Below, piece by piece: positions 17,445-27,208 of a DNA stretch of 64,000 bases (its first letter is position 1; each line of letters starts with the position of its first letter). A model generated the notes under the pieces. The model saw only the letters and a list, made by a program, of their open reading frames with translations. It did no database searches and was not told the DNA's origin. The stretch is from an uncultured Collinsella sp. (GTDB lineage Bacteria; Actinomycetota; Coriobacteriia; Coriobacteriales; Coriobacteriaceae): NCBI GenBank assembly GCA_902497065.1, contig CABVDH010000001.1, forward strand, positions 137,839 to 201,838, given 5' to 3'. Made by a program: the position numbers and the translations under genes.

Positions 17445-18449
17445 CTAGCGCCAATCGCGCACCGTATCGCCCTCTACGAGCACACCGGGAATCAGCATGT
17501 GCTCCACGCCAGACGCACCCCCATCGGCGCCGGCAATCTTGTCGACCGCCCACATGCCGACGCGCTTGTTGTCAAAGCGCACCGTGGTCAGGCGACAATC
17601 GGGCACGATGTCGCCCAGACTGTCATCAACACCCACCACGCTCACGTCCTGGGGCACGCGCTTTCCGCGCGACTCGAGCCCGCGAATGCAGCCGTAGGCC
17701 ATGGCATCGTTGGAAGCATAAATGGCCGTACAGGTCGGATCTTCCGCCAGAGCCTGACCAGCAGCATATCCGCTCTGTGCCGTCCAATCCCCACGGACGA
17801 GTCGCGGCGGTTCAATACCATGCGCGCGCAATGTCTCGCGCCAGCCTTCCTCGCGCCGCATGCCCGAAAGCGAGCGCTCGGGGCATGAGATAAAGTGCAC
17901 GGTCTTGTGCCCCCGTCCCAGCAAGTACTCGACAACTTGACGCGAGCAATCGAACTGGTCGTTATCGACCGTTGAACAGAGCGGGTGCTCCAGCATGGTA
18001 ACGAGCACCGTCTGCATACCGGGCAGTGGCTCAAAAGTGCCAAAGTCTGCCGGCATGCGGTTCATGATCACGACCATACCGTCTACCGGCAGCGCGCTCA
18101 TGCGCGACGATGCGCTCTCGAGGGTATACGGATGCCCGTCTACTTTAGTGAGGGTAATGGCATAGCCATGTTTGTCGGCCGCGGCGGCAAAGCCCTCCAT
18201 ACGGTCGAGGTTGCCGGTACCGGTAATGTTGAACATGGCGACGCCGACGGTCTTAAACTTGCCACGGCGCAACGATCGACCGGCAAAATTGGGGCGATAC
18301 CCCAGCTCGCGCATGGCGGCACGCACGCGTTCCTTGGTCTCGGGGCGCACGCTGGGCGAATCGTGCACCGTACGCGAGACTGTCTGCTCCGAGACGCCCG
18401 CGAGGCGCGCTACGTCTTTGACGGATACCGATTTTTTAACAGCGGCCAT
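17445..18449 (-). CDS. LacI-family repressor B (lac cassette 1)
   Basis: A 334-residue LacI regulator. The HTH VKDVARLAGVSEQTVSRTV carries the recognition-helix pair Glu-Gln, the hinge helix is AGRSL, and a sugar-binding sensor domain completes it. It is divergent from lacE1-lacG1. The 356-bp gap has three sites with the half-site GTTGCCAT or one mismatch to it, one of them in its own leader (18463-18478). It should control cassette 1 and itself, with a phosphorylated or free galactoside as inducer. The ATG at 18449 follows GAAAGATGA; the stop is followed by the lacF promoter. Confidence 0.92.
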   Translation of the reverse strand: MAAVKKSVSVKDVARLAGVSEQTVSRTVHDSPSVRPETKERVRAAMRELGYRPNFAGRSLRRGKFKTVGVAMFNITGTGNLDRMEGFAAAADKHGYAITLTKVDGHPYTLESASSRMSALPVDGMVVIMNRMPADFGTFEPLPGMQTVLVTMLEHPLCSTVDNDQFDCSRQVVEYLLGRGHKTVHFISCPERSLSGMRREEGWRETLRAHGIEPPRLVRGDWTAQSGYAAGQALAEDPTCTAIYASNDAMAYGCIRGLESRGKRVPQDVSVVGVDDSLGDIVPDCRLTTVRFDNKRVGMWAVDKIAGADGGASGVEHMLIPGVLVEGDTVRDWR

Positions 18450-18805
18450 AGATCATCTTTCTATGTCAACGATGCCATTGGTGGCACCCTGCGCATTCAA
18501 ATGAAACGCCTTCAAGTATATCCAACGCCTCCCCCACCATACGCTCACCACCCAAAACCTACCGTTCACCGACATTTTTGCTTCTCCAAACGGCTTTTGG
18601 CGCCCAAATGTTAACGTTGCCATTGTGCAAACACAGAGCCACCGGGCGGCTCAAACGTTTACGCATAAGGAATCGACGGTTCGCAGGCACAGGAACCACC
18701 GGCTCGCGTCTTTTTTTGTGTCGCAAAATGGCAACGTCAACATTTTGGCAACCGAACGCCAAAAGCTACCATCGTTGCTAACCCACCGACTCTTAGGAGC
18801 ATTGC
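18450..18805. promoter_or_regulatory. Divergent lacI-B / lacE1 control region
   Basis: Operator-like sites: 18463-18478 (ATGTCAAC-GATGCCAT), 18608-18623 (ATGTTAAC-GTTGCCAT) and 18728-18743 (ATGGCAAC-GTCAACAT). An ACCGTTCACCG box is at 18561-18571. The lacE1 ribosome binding site AGGAG is just before 18806. Confidence 0.7.
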
Positions 18806-20572
18806 ATGGAGCAACTCATCGCCATCATCGAAAAGGGCCAGCCCTTTTTCAACGCGATCGCCCGCAACAAGTACCTCAAGGCGATCCGCGACGGCTTTAT
18901 CTCCGTCATCCCCATCATCATCTTCTCGTCCATCTTCTGCCTGGTAGCCTCGGTCCCCAACATCTGGGGTTTCTACTGGCCCGATGACATCAACAACGCC
19001 CTGTGGAAGTGCTACAACTACTCCATGGGCATCCTGGCCATCGCCTGCGCCGCCACCACTGCCAAGCACTTCGCCGACGCCCAGAACCGCGATCTGCCCA
19101 AGAACAACCAGATCAACTTCATCTCGTGCATGTGCGCGGCCATCATTGGCTTCTTGCTCCTTTCGAGCGACACCATCGCCACGGACGCCGCCAGCGGCTT
19201 CAACACCGCCTACCTTGGTTCCAAGGGCCTGCTGACCGCCTTCATAGCTGCGTTTGTGACCGGCATCATCTACAAGTTCTTCATTAAGCGCAACATCACC
19301 GTCAAGATGCCCGAGCAGGTTCCGCCCAACATCTCGCAGACCTTCAAGGACATCATCCCCTTCTCCGTCTGCATCACCGTCTTTTGGGTTTTTGACATCA
19401 TCTTCCGCGCTGCTTTTGGCTTCTGCTTTGCCCAGGGCGTCATCCAGGTGTTCCAGCCCCTGTTCACCGCTGCCGATGGCTACATCGGTCTCGCTGTGAT
19501 TTACGGCGCCATGAGCCTCTTCTGGTTCGTCGGCGTCCACGGCCCCTCGATCGTCGAGCCCGCCATCGCCGCCGCCCTCGTTGCCAACATGACCGACAAC
19601 CTAGCTGCGTTCCAGGCTGGCCAGCACGCTTCCGCTGTCCTGACCCAGGGTGCCCAGTACTTCGTCGTCTGCATGGGCGGCACCGGTGCCACGCTCGTCC
19701 TGGTCTTTATGTTCTGCTTCCTGGCCAAGTCCCAGGAGATGCGCGCCGTCGGTAAGGCCGCTATCGTTCCCGTGTGCTTTGCCGTCAACGAGCCGCTGCT
19801 GTTCGCCGCACCCATCGTGCTCAACCCCGTCTTCTTTGTCCCGTTTGTCTTTGCCCCGATCGCCAACATCTGGATCCTCAAGATCTTTATCGACTTCTTG
19901 GGCATGAACGGCTTTATGTACACCCTGCCCTGGACCGTCCCCGGCCCCATCGGCACCATCATGGGCCTGGGCTTCCAGCCGCTCGCCTTTGTGATGCTCG
20001 CCCTTATCCTGGTCGTCGACTTCGTCCTGTACTATCCGTTCTTCCGTGCCTATGACGCCCAGAAGTGCGCCGAGGAGGCCGAGATCTCCCAGGAGGAGCT
20101 CGCCGCCAAGAACGCCGAGAAGGCCGCCAAGCTCAACGATGCCTTCCAGGGCAAGGCTGACGCCAAGAGCGTTGCCGCCGGCGCTGCTGCCGAGGCCGTG
20201 AAGGCCGACGCCCCCGCCGCTGTCGCCACTGAGGCAACGACCGCCAGCGACCTCAACGGCAAGCGCGTACTCGTGCTCTGCCAGGGTGGCGGAACCTCGG
20301 GCCTGCTCGCCAACGCGCTGGCCAAGGCCGCCAAGGAGCGCGGCATCAATCTTGAGACCGCTGCCGAGGCATATGGCAACCACGTGGACATGCTCCCCGA
20401 CTTTGATCTGGTCGTCCTGGCCCCGCAGGCTGCCAGCTACTTGGCCGACCTGCAGAAGGACTGCGAGCGCGTGGGCAACAAGTGCGTCGCCTGCCGTGGC
20501 AAGCAGTACATCGAGCTCTCCCAGAACGGCGACAAGTCTCTCGCCTTCGTGAGTGAACAGCTTTCGAAGTAA
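18806..20572 (+). CDS. lacE: PTS lactose/galactoside-family EIICB fusion, LacE copy 1
   Basis: A 588-residue fused transporter. Residues 1-420 are the EIIC membrane domain with about ten helices, including WFVGVHGPSIVEPA and FAVNEPLLFAAPIV, the conserved substrate/translocation region. An Ala/Lys/Glu-rich linker (about 425-475) leads to the EIIB domain, whose phosphocysteine is C492 in VLCQGGGTSG. The other two copies have CAGAGTS at this place, so copy 1 is the most divergent. It imports and phosphorylates a galactoside using EIIA from lacF. AGGAG precedes the ATG at 18806. It is followed by a hairpin (20583-20614) and lacG1. Confidence 0.9.
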   Translation: MEQLIAIIEKGQPFFNAIARNKYLKAIRDGFISVIPIIIFSSIFCLVASVPNIWGFYWPDDINNALWKCYNYSMGILAIACAATTAKHFADAQNRDLPKNNQINFISCMCAAIIGFLLLSSDTIATDAASGFNTAYLGSKGLLTAFIAAFVTGIIYKFFIKRNITVKMPEQVPPNISQTFKDIIPFSVCITVFWVFDIIFRAAFGFCFAQGVIQVFQPLFTAADGYIGLAVIYGAMSLFWFVGVHGPSIVEPAIAAALVANMTDNLAAFQAGQHASAVLTQGAQYFVVCMGGTGATLVLVFMFCFLAKSQEMRAVGKAAIVPVCFAVNEPLLFAAPIVLNPVFFVPFVFAPIANIWILKIFIDFLGMNGFMYTLPWTVPGPIGTIMGLGFQPLAFVMLALILVVDFVLYYPFFRAYDAQKCAEEAEISQEELAAKNAEKAAKLNDAFQGKADAKSVAAGAAAEAVKADAPAAVATEATTASDLNGKRVLVLCQGGGTSGLLANALAKAAKERGINLETAAEAYGNHVDMLPDFDLVVLAPQAASYLADLQKDCERVGNKCVACRGKQYIELSQNGDKSLAFVSEQLSK

Positions 20573-20582
20573 GTAACGCTTA

Positions 20583-20614
20583 GGGCCAGCCGACCATCCA
20601 AGACCGGCTGGCCC
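20583..20614 (+). terminator. Intercistronic hairpin between lacE1 and lacG1
   Basis: A perfect 10-bp stem GGGCCAGCCG (20583-20592) with 20605-20614, followed by a weak T-run. It lies inside the operon, so it is likely to attenuate lacG1 or protect the lacE1 3' end. Confidence 0.6.
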
Positions 20615-20638
20615 TTCGATTTAGACGATTGGATCATC

Positions 20639-22078
20639 ATGTCCGTTAACCCCGCTAGCGTCACCAACCCGCCTGCGCAGTTTCCCGAGGGCTTTGTCTT
20701 TGGCGGCGCCACTGCTGCTTACCAGGTAGAGGGCGAGACCCGCACCCACGGTAAGGGCAAAGTCGCCTGGGACGACTTCTTGGAGGCCCAGGGGCGCTTT
20801 TCCCCCGATCCCGCTTCGGACTTCTACAACCAGTACCCCGTCGATCTGGAGCTGTGCGAGGAGTTCGGCATCAGCGGCATTCGCCTCTCCATTGCCTGGA
20901 GCCGCATCTTCCCCAACGGCACCGGCGAGATCAACCCCGAGGGCGTGCAGTTCTACCACGATCTCTTCGCCGAGTGCCACAAGCACCACGTTGAGCCGTT
21001 TGTCACGCTGCATCACTTCGACACGCCGCTTGCCCTCTTTGAGAAGGGCGACTTCCTCAACCGCGAGACCATCGACGCCTTTGTGGACTTTGCCACCTTC
21101 TGCTTTAAGGAGTACGCCGACCAGGTGACCTACTGGTTCACCTTTAACGAGATCTGGGCCGACGCCTCCAACACCTACATCGAGGGCACCTTCCCCGGTG
21201 GCGTCAAGGCGCATCTGGCCGAGGCTTTCCAGTGCGAGCACAACATGATGCTCGCCCACGCCAAGGCAGTACTGGCCTTCCACAACGGCGGTTTTAAGGG
21301 CAAGATCGGCGTCATTCAGTCGTTGGAGTTTAAGTATCCGCTCAACGAGAACGACCCCGCCGACATCAAAGCCGCCAACAACGAGCACGTGCTGCAGAAC
21401 CAGTTTCTGCTCGACGCCACCTTCCGCGGCGACTATGCCCCCGACACCCTCGAGTGCGCCAACCGCCTGGCTGCCGTCTCGGGCGGCACCATCGAAATCT
21501 TGGACGAGGACCTCGAGATTATGCGCGAGGCCGCGCTCTACAACGACTACCTGGGCGTTAACAACTACCAGTGCCGTTTTTTGAAGGCTTACGATGGCGA
21601 GAACGACCTGCACCACAACGGTACGGGCGAGAAGGGCACCGGCCGCTGGCGCGTTAAGGGTATTGGCGAGCATGTGAACAAGCCTGGTATCCCCACCACC
21701 GACTGGGACTGGATCATCTATCCCGAGGGCCTGTTCGATCTGCTCGTCTACATTAAGCAGCGCTACCCCAACTACAAGCAGATCTTCATCACCGAGAACG
21801 GCATGGGCTACAAGGACCCCTACAAGGACGGTTTTGTGGACGACCAGCCGCGCATCGACTACATCGAGCAGCACCTGCGCTGGTTGCTCAAGGCCATGGA
21901 GGTGGGTGTCAACGTGGGCGGCTACTTCCTGTGGAGCCTGCAGGATCAGTTCTCCTGGACCAATGGCTACAACAAGCGCTATGGCTTCTTCTACGTTGAC
22001 TTTGAAACCCAGAAGCGCACGCCCAAGGCAAGCGCATACTGGTATAAGCACGTGGCGCAGACCCGTCGTCTGGACTAG
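20639..22078 (+). CDS. lacG: 6-phospho-beta-galactosidase, LacG copy 1 (GH1)
   Basis: A 479-residue GH1 enzyme that splits phosphorylated galactosides such as lactose-6-phosphate. Features: FGGATAAYQVEGETRTHGKG near the N-terminus, acid/base Glu in TFNEIW, nucleophile Glu in ITENGMGYKD, and SWTNGYNKRYGFFY near residue 440. The Ser, Lys and Tyr of that loop bind the 6-phosphate, and the Trp after Ser is the residue that marks 6-phospho-beta-galactosidases rather than 6-phospho-beta-glucosidases. It follows lacE1 in cassette 1. The start MSVNPASVTNPPAQFPEGF has a longer N-terminus than copies 2 and 3. Confidence 0.9.
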   Translation: MSVNPASVTNPPAQFPEGFVFGGATAAYQVEGETRTHGKGKVAWDDFLEAQGRFSPDPASDFYNQYPVDLELCEEFGISGIRLSIAWSRIFPNGTGEINPEGVQFYHDLFAECHKHHVEPFVTLHHFDTPLALFEKGDFLNRETIDAFVDFATFCFKEYADQVTYWFTFNEIWADASNTYIEGTFPGGVKAHLAEAFQCEHNMMLAHAKAVLAFHNGGFKGKIGVIQSLEFKYPLNENDPADIKAANNEHVLQNQFLLDATFRGDYAPDTLECANRLAAVSGGTIEILDEDLEIMREAALYNDYLGVNNYQCRFLKAYDGENDLHHNGTGEKGTGRWRVKGIGEHVNKPGIPTTDWDWIIYPEGLFDLLVYIKQRYPNYKQIFITENGMGYKDPYKDGFVDDQPRIDYIEQHLRWLLKAMEVGVNVGGYFLWSLQDQFSWTNGYNKRYGFFYVDFETQKRTPKASAYWYKHVAQTRRLD

Positions 22079-22140
22079 CGGCTTGCGACGAGCGGTTGGC
22101 GGAGTTGCACCGCCCACATAACCTGTCCCCATTTCTCAGC

Positions 22141-22174
22141 CGGGGGCGGCACGTCACACGGCGAGCCGCCCCCG
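22141..22174 (+). terminator. Terminator of lac cassette 1
   Basis: CGGGGGCGGC (22141-22150) pairs with GCCGCCCCCG (22165-22174), followed by ACCTTTTTG. Confidence 0.85.
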
Positions 22175-22198
22175 ACCTTTTTGTTCAGGTCGGAAGCC

Positions 22199-22342
22199 GT
22201 TCGTCTCAATCTGTAACATCTAGCTGAGTTTTTTGGTCCTAGCTGTTACAGATTGAGACGAACAGGATTGCTCTTTCCGAAGAATCTAAATCTGTAACAC
22301 GTAGCCCGCTTTTGACCGTCTACCTGTTACAAATCGAGACAA
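22199..22342. repeat. Paired hairpin repeat array 1 (TGTAACA family)
   Basis: A type 1 unit at 22199-22263 has perfect 20-bp arms (ending TCTGTAACA / TGTTACAGA) around a TCTAGC...CCTAGC core. A type 2 unit follows at about 22286-22342 with core GTAG...TTTTGACCGTCTAC. The same alternating pair lies behind cassettes 2 and 3. Confidence 0.8.
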
Positions 22343-22354
22343 ACGGAGTAGGAC

Positions 22355-23383
22355 CTAACCCCGTATGTCCCTAACAGTCGAGCGTTCGACCAGCGTACTC
22401 GGCACATGAATCGCCTCGATAGACGAGCTCTCTCCAATCGCCGCCTCAAACGCAAGCTTACCGACACCGCGCAAATCAAATCGCAGCGTCGTCAGCCGAT
22501 TGTGAGGAACAAGTCCCTCGAGTGCGTCGTCGATACCAACCACGCTCACGTCGTCGGGCACGGACAGGCCCGCGTTCTCGAGCGCGGCGATAACGCCCAG
22601 CGCCATCTGGTCATTTGCCGCAAGCACGGCAGTCGGCGCCTGCGACCCGCCGGCAAGCACCTCGGCCGCAATCCGCTCGCCCATGGCGTACCCACTGTCC
22701 GCACTCCAATCGCCACGCAGCATCGGAGCGGCATCGACATGAGCACGACCCAGCGTATCGCGCCAACCGGCCTCACGAAAACGCGAGGAAATCGAGTTTT
22801 CCGGACCCGCCACAAACCGCATATTCGAGTGACCATGTTCCAGCAGATAATTGGTCAACAGCTCGCACGAACCATACTGGTCGGAGTCGATCGTCGTGCA
22901 GCGTGGATGCGCATACATGGACAGGATGACCGTTCGCACTCCCGGCTGGGGAACAAACTCCTCAAAATCGGGAGCCATGCGGTTCATGTTGAGAATCATG
23001 CCATCGACGGGTCGCTCGACCATGCGGCGCGAGGCATCGGCAAGTGCATAGGGCTTGTCGCCGCCCATCTCGATCATAGTGACGGCAAAATCGTGCTCGC
23101 GCGCCGCTTGCATGATACCCTCGAGCGTCGCCAGGTTACCGACACGTGTGATGTTGTACATGCACAGGCCAATAGAACGATACGACCCGCCGCGCAACGC
23201 CGCTCCAGCAAAATTGGGACGAAAGCCCAGCTCTTCCATGGCGGCCAGCACACGCTTGCGCGTCTTTTCCGTCACGTTGGGCATACCGTTGACCACGCGA
23301 GACACAGTCTGGCGGCTCACGCCAGCGAGCGCCGCAACCTCTGCCGCGCTCGCCGAACGACCATTCCTTGTCTGCTGATCCAT
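22355..23383 (-). CDS. LacI-family repressor C (lac cassette 2)
   Basis: A LacI regulator of about 342 residues. The HTH AAEVAALAGVSRQTVSRVV has the recognition-helix pair Arg-Gln, and the hinge helix AGAAL differs from AGRSL of copies A and B. I chose ATG 23383 (MDQQTRNG) because the spacing to the HTH matches the paralogues. A GTG at 23392 with better-spaced AGG, or an ATG at 23440, are alternatives. It is divergent from lacG2-lacE2, and the gap holds three sites with the half-site GTGCTCAT. It should repress cassette 2 and itself. Confidence 0.9.
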   Translation of the reverse strand: MDQQTRNGRSASAAEVAALAGVSRQTVSRVVNGMPNVTEKTRKRVLAAMEELGFRPNFAGAALRGGSYRSIGLCMYNITRVGNLATLEGIMQAAREHDFAVTMIEMGGDKPYALADASRRMVERPVDGMILNMNRMAPDFEEFVPQPGVRTVILSMYAHPRCTTIDSDQYGSCELLTNYLLEHGHSNMRFVAGPENSISSRFREAGWRDTLGRAHVDAAPMLRGDWSADSGYAMGERIAAEVLAGGSQAPTAVLAANDQMALGVIAALENAGLSVPDDVSVVGIDDALEGLVPHNRLTTLRFDLRGVGKLAFEAAIGESSSIEAIHVPSTLVERSTVRDIRG

Positions 23384-23733
23384 GCCTTCCACGCTAACCT
23401 GCTTCCCAACTATTCCCCGCGCCCATGGCGCATCGTACATACATTGATAACGTGCTCATGATACCCGAGCCATATACCACAACATGAAAACTTCTGTCAA
23501 TCAAAACCGCTTACCGAACAAATACAACCGTTCGCGGCTGTTTGAAGTTGTTTTGTTTCTATACATCCCAGCCGGATGTTAACGTGCTCATTGTCAAATA
23601 TTCACGTGCTCATTTTGGTTCTAATCATTTTAAGATAGTGTTTATCGGGCTTTTTCACCGCTGAACGCTAACCAGGGAGCCTCCTGAGCGCAAACGCACA
23701 ATATCGAACAGCGAGACGAGAGGGTGTATGCAT
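23384..23733. promoter_or_regulatory. Divergent lacI-C / lacG2 control region
   Basis: Operators: 23444-23459 (TTGATAAC-GTGCTCAT, next to lacI-C), 23576-23591 (ATGTTAAC-GTGCTCAT) and 23598-23613 (ATATTCAC-GTGCTCAT). The last two are 22 bp apart, on about the same helix face. ACCGTTCGCGG at 23527-23537 is a variant of the shared box. Confidence 0.7.
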
Positions 23734-25176
23734 ATGTCTTTGCTAAACCGCGTACAGCAGCTGCCGAAGGGCTTTGTTTGGGGCGCCGCAACCGCCGCGT
23801 ACCAAACGGAAGGTTCCACGAAGGTGGCAGGCAAGGGTAAGACCATGTGGGACGATTACCTTGTCGCCCAGGGTCGCTTTTTGCCCGACCCGGCCAGTGA
23901 TTTCTACAACCGCTACGAGGAGGATATCCGCCTTTCTGCCGAGCATGGACTCAACGCCATTCGTGTGTCCATCGCCTGGACCCGCATCTTCCCCAACGGC
24001 GACGATGCCGAACCCCTCGCCGAGGGCGTTAAGCACTACCACGAGCTGTTCGCCTGCTGCAAAAAGTATGGCGTCGAGCCCTATGTGTCCCTGCATCACT
24101 TTGACTCCCCCGCCGCCCTGTTCAACCAGGGCGACTGGCTCAACCGCAAGACCGTCGACGCCTATGTGCGCTATGCCGAGTTCTGCTTCCGCGAGTTCCG
24201 CGAGGTCAAGAATTGGTTCACCATCAACGAGCTCATCAGCCTCTCGCACTCCCAATACATCCAAGGCAACTTCCCGCCCAACCATCACTTTGATGTGACG
24301 AGCGGCATCCAGAGCCAGCACAACGAGCTCGTTGCCCACGCCCGCGCCGTCAACCTGTATAAGGATCTTGACGAGACCGAGCACCTGGGCGGACGCATTG
24401 GCATGGTCAACGTCCTGACGCCGGCATATCCTGCCACCGACTCGCCCGCCGACCAGCACGCCGCCGACCTGTACAACGCCTTCTACACCGACTTCATCAT
24501 GGACGGCGCCTTCCTGGGTCACTACTCCGCGCGCACCCTCTCACTCATCAACGAGATTCTGCGTGCCAACAACGCCACACTTACGGTTGAGGACAGCGAC
24601 ATGGAGGAGCTCGCCAAGGCGGCGCCCCGCAACGATATGTTCGGCCTCAACTACTATCAGTCGGCGTTTATCGCCGCCTACGATGGCGAGTCAACCAACA
24701 GCTTTAACGGCACCGGAGACAAGGGCACCTCGTGCTTTAAGTTTAAGGGCGTCGGGCAGCAGGTCGATATGCCGGGTATCCCCACCACCGACTGGGATTG
24801 GCTCATCTACCCGCAAGGCCTCTACGACACGCTCAAGCACATCAGCGCCACCTATCCCAACCTCCCCGTCATCTATATCACCGAAAACGGCCTGGGCCAC
24901 AAGGACCCCGAGCCCGACGCAAACGGCATCGTCGCCGATCCCGAGCGCATCGACTTTGTCGACCAGCACATGGAGAAGGTGCTCCAGGCGCGCGCCGAGG
25001 GCGTCGACGTCCAGGGCTACTTTATCTGGAGCCTGCAGGACCAGTTCTCGTGGGCCAATGGCTATAACAAGCGCTACGGCCTGTTCTACATCGACTTCGA
25101 CACGCAAAAACGCTACATCAAGCAGTCGGCACTCTGGTACAAGGAGCTCGCCGACACTATGGCGGACGCGCAGTAG
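23734..25176 (+). CDS. lacG: 6-phospho-beta-galactosidase, LacG copy 2 (GH1)
   Basis: A 480-residue GH1 enzyme (482 if the ATG at 23728 is used; GAGAGGG is 9 bases from 23734 but only 3 from 23728). Features: WGAATAAYQTEGSTKVAGKG, acid/base Glu in TINELIS, nucleophile Glu in ITENGLGHKD, and SWANGYNKRYGLFY, whose Ser-Trp, Lys and Tyr mark 6-phosphogalactoside specificity. It has GSTKVAGKGKTMWDDY, closer to the streptococcal and lactococcal LacG pattern than copies 1 and 3. It is the first gene of its cassette, before lacE2, unlike cassettes 1 and 3. Confidence 0.9.
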   Translation: MSLLNRVQQLPKGFVWGAATAAYQTEGSTKVAGKGKTMWDDYLVAQGRFLPDPASDFYNRYEEDIRLSAEHGLNAIRVSIAWTRIFPNGDDAEPLAEGVKHYHELFACCKKYGVEPYVSLHHFDSPAALFNQGDWLNRKTVDAYVRYAEFCFREFREVKNWFTINELISLSHSQYIQGNFPPNHHFDVTSGIQSQHNELVAHARAVNLYKDLDETEHLGGRIGMVNVLTPAYPATDSPADQHAADLYNAFYTDFIMDGAFLGHYSARTLSLINEILRANNATLTVEDSDMEELAKAAPRNDMFGLNYYQSAFIAAYDGESTNSFNGTGDKGTSCFKFKGVGQQVDMPGIPTTDWDWLIYPQGLYDTLKHISATYPNLPVIYITENGLGHKDPEPDANGIVADPERIDFVDQHMEKVLQARAEGVDVQGYFIWSLQDQFSWANGYNKRYGLFYIDFDTQKRYIKQSALWYKELADTMADAQ

Positions 25177-25202
25177 CGCATCGCCTCGCTTTCCCCCGAG
25201 AA

Positions 25203-25239
25203 GGGAGCGGCCCTATGCGATACAAACCCAGCCGCTCCC
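25203..25239 (+). terminator. Intercistronic hairpin between lacG2 and lacE2
   Basis: A perfect 9-bp stem GGGAGCGGC (25203-25211) with 25231-25239 and no long T-run. It may separate expression of the two genes. Confidence 0.5.
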
Positions 25240-25352
25240 CTCTCTCCCCCTGGGACCGACCCCGCCTGCACCCGGGCTTTTAGCAAGCGGGAGACCATAT
25301 AGGTTTTCAACGTCCATGCCATTAAGATTTCATGCAAAGAGGAGCGTGAACT

Positions 25353-27113
25353 ATGGAATCGATCGTTAAGTTCTTGGAGAAAGGTCAGCCGTACTTCGAC
25401 AAGGTCTCTAAGAACATCTACCTTCAGGCCATTAAAGACGGCTTTTTGGCAGCAATGCCCATCATCCTGTCTTCTTCTGTCTTCCTGCTTATTTCGACCC
25501 TGCCGGGCGTTGTCGCCACGGTCGGCGGCTTTACGCTGCCCGACTGGTGGAACGTCGACGTCGTGAACTTCTGCAACAAGGTTTACAACTTCACGATGGG
25601 CGTCGTGGGCATCATGGTCGCCGGCACCACCGCAAGCGCGCTGACCGGCTCCAAGAACCGCCGCATGCCTGCCGGCAAGGCCATCAACGCCACGAGCACC
25701 ATGGTCGCCGCCATGTGCGCTATGCTCATCTTGGCCGTTACCCAGACGAGTGCCAAGATCGACGGCGCCGATGTCTCGGTGTTCTTTACCGACAACATGG
25801 GCACCAAGGGCCTGCTGAGCTCCTTTGTCGCCGCATTTGCCACGGTCAACATCTATGCCTTCTGCATTAAGCGAGACATCACCATCAAGCTGCCCAAAGA
25901 AGTCCCCGGCGCCATCGCCCAGAACTTCCGCGACATCTTCGCCTTCAGCTTCTCCATCCTGTTTGTCGCCGTCATCGACGTTATCTGCCGCACCTGCTTG
26001 GCCGTCCCGTTTGCCAACGTCATCTCCACGCTGGTGAGCCCGCTGTTCGCCGCTGCCGATTCCTACGCCGGCCTCGCCCTCATCTGGTTCATGATCCCGC
26101 TGTTCTGGTTCATGGGCATCCACGGCCCCTCGGTCGTTAAGCCTGCCCTCAACGCCGCGCTGTTTGGCAACATCACCACCAACCTCGCCACGCTGCAGGC
26201 CGGCGGTCACCCCGCCCTCGCCCTGACCGAAAACTTCGGTAACTACATCGGCGAACTCGGCGGCACCGGCGCCACGTTCATTGTCCCGATCATCTTCCTG
26301 CTCTTTATGCGCTCCAAGCAGCTCAAGGCCGTCGGCAAAGCCTCTGTCGTGCCCGTGATGTTCGCCGTCAACGAGCCGCTGCTGTTCGCCGCGCCCATCA
26401 TCCTCAACCCGTACTTCCTGATCCCGTTCCTGTTTGCCCCCGTGGCCAACGTCCTCATTGGTAAGTTCTTCATCGACTTTTTGGGCATGAACGGCTTTAT
26501 CTATGCCATGCCGTGGGCACTCCCCGGACCGATCGGCACCTTCATCGACACCAACTTCCAGCCGATCTCTCTGGTCCTGGTTGTCGTCCTGCTGGTCGTT
26601 GACTTCTTGATCTACTACCCGTTCTGCAAGGCCTACGACAACGTCCTGTGCAAGCAGGAGGCCGAGACCCTGGCCGAAGAAGAGGCCGAGGAGACCAAGG
26701 CCGTCAAGACCGCTGCCGCCCCCGCCGTTGAGGCTCCTGTTGTCGAGACCGCTTCTGCCACTGAGGCCTCCGCAGCTCCGTCCGCCCTTAAGGGCAAGGA
26801 TCTGAGGGTTCTGGTTCTGTGCGCTGGCGCCGGCACCTCTGCACTGCTCGCCAACGCGCTTAAGGAAGGCGCCGACGAGCTGGGCATCGACATTACCGCC
26901 AACGCCGGTGCCTACGGCAGCCACTACGCCATCATGGACCAGTACAACGTCATCGTCCTGGCTCCGCAGGTTCGCACCTATTACAACGAGATGAAGGCCG
27001 ACACCGACCGCCTGGGCATCACGCTGCTGTCGCCCAAGGGCAAACAGTACATCGACCTCACTAAGGATCCCAAGGGTGCCGTCGCCTGGATCGAGGAAAA
27101 CCTCGAGGCATAA
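25353..27113 (+). CDS. lacE: PTS lactose/galactoside-family EIICB fusion, LacE copy 2
   Basis: A 586-residue EIIC-EIIB fusion. The EIIC domain spans residues 1-425 with FMGIHGPSVVKPA and FAVNEPLLFAAPII. A Glu/Ala/Thr/Val-rich linker (about 430-478) precedes EIIB, with phosphocysteine C490 in VLCAGAGTSALLANAL. It should take up and phosphorylate a galactoside with LacF as phosphate donor. It follows lacG2 after a 176-bp gap containing a hairpin, and has GAGGAGCG upstream of its ATG. It resembles LacE3 more than LacE1 throughout EIIB. Confidence 0.9.
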   Translation: MESIVKFLEKGQPYFDKVSKNIYLQAIKDGFLAAMPIILSSSVFLLISTLPGVVATVGGFTLPDWWNVDVVNFCNKVYNFTMGVVGIMVAGTTASALTGSKNRRMPAGKAINATSTMVAAMCAMLILAVTQTSAKIDGADVSVFFTDNMGTKGLLSSFVAAFATVNIYAFCIKRDITIKLPKEVPGAIAQNFRDIFAFSFSILFVAVIDVICRTCLAVPFANVISTLVSPLFAAADSYAGLALIWFMIPLFWFMGIHGPSVVKPALNAALFGNITTNLATLQAGGHPALALTENFGNYIGELGGTGATFIVPIIFLLFMRSKQLKAVGKASVVPVMFAVNEPLLFAAPIILNPYFLIPFLFAPVANVLIGKFFIDFLGMNGFIYAMPWALPGPIGTFIDTNFQPISLVLVVVLLVVDFLIYYPFCKAYDNVLCKQEAETLAEEEAEETKAVKTAAAPAVEAPVVETASATEASAAPSALKGKDLRVLVLCAGAGTSALLANALKEGADELGIDITANAGAYGSHYAIMDQYNVIVLAPQVRTYYNEMKADTDRLGITLLSPKGKQYIDLTKDPKGAVAWIEENLEA

Positions 27114-27145
27114 GACGCTGACACCACCTGCCGCTTGCAGACAAT

Positions 27146-27184
27146 AAATGGCCCGTGCATCGATGTGTGATGCGCGGGCCATTT
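27146..27184 (+). terminator. Terminator of lac cassette 2
   Basis: AAATGGCCCG (27146-27155) pairs with CGGGCCATTT (27175-27184), continuing into TTGTTT; an inner GCATC/GATGC stem extends it. Confidence 0.85.
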
Positions 27185-27208
27185 TGTTTAGACCGCACCC
27201 GTCCTCCT

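Noticed and set aside
20621..22132. Antisense open frame (503 codons) opposite lacG1
   Set aside because: Shadow of a clear GH1 gene; no ribosome site or domain.
25113..27182. Long antisense open frame opposite lacE2 (689 codons)
   Set aside because: It runs opposite a complete EIICB gene. Its length comes from the strong G/C third-position bias, and the product is low-complexity without any family motif.
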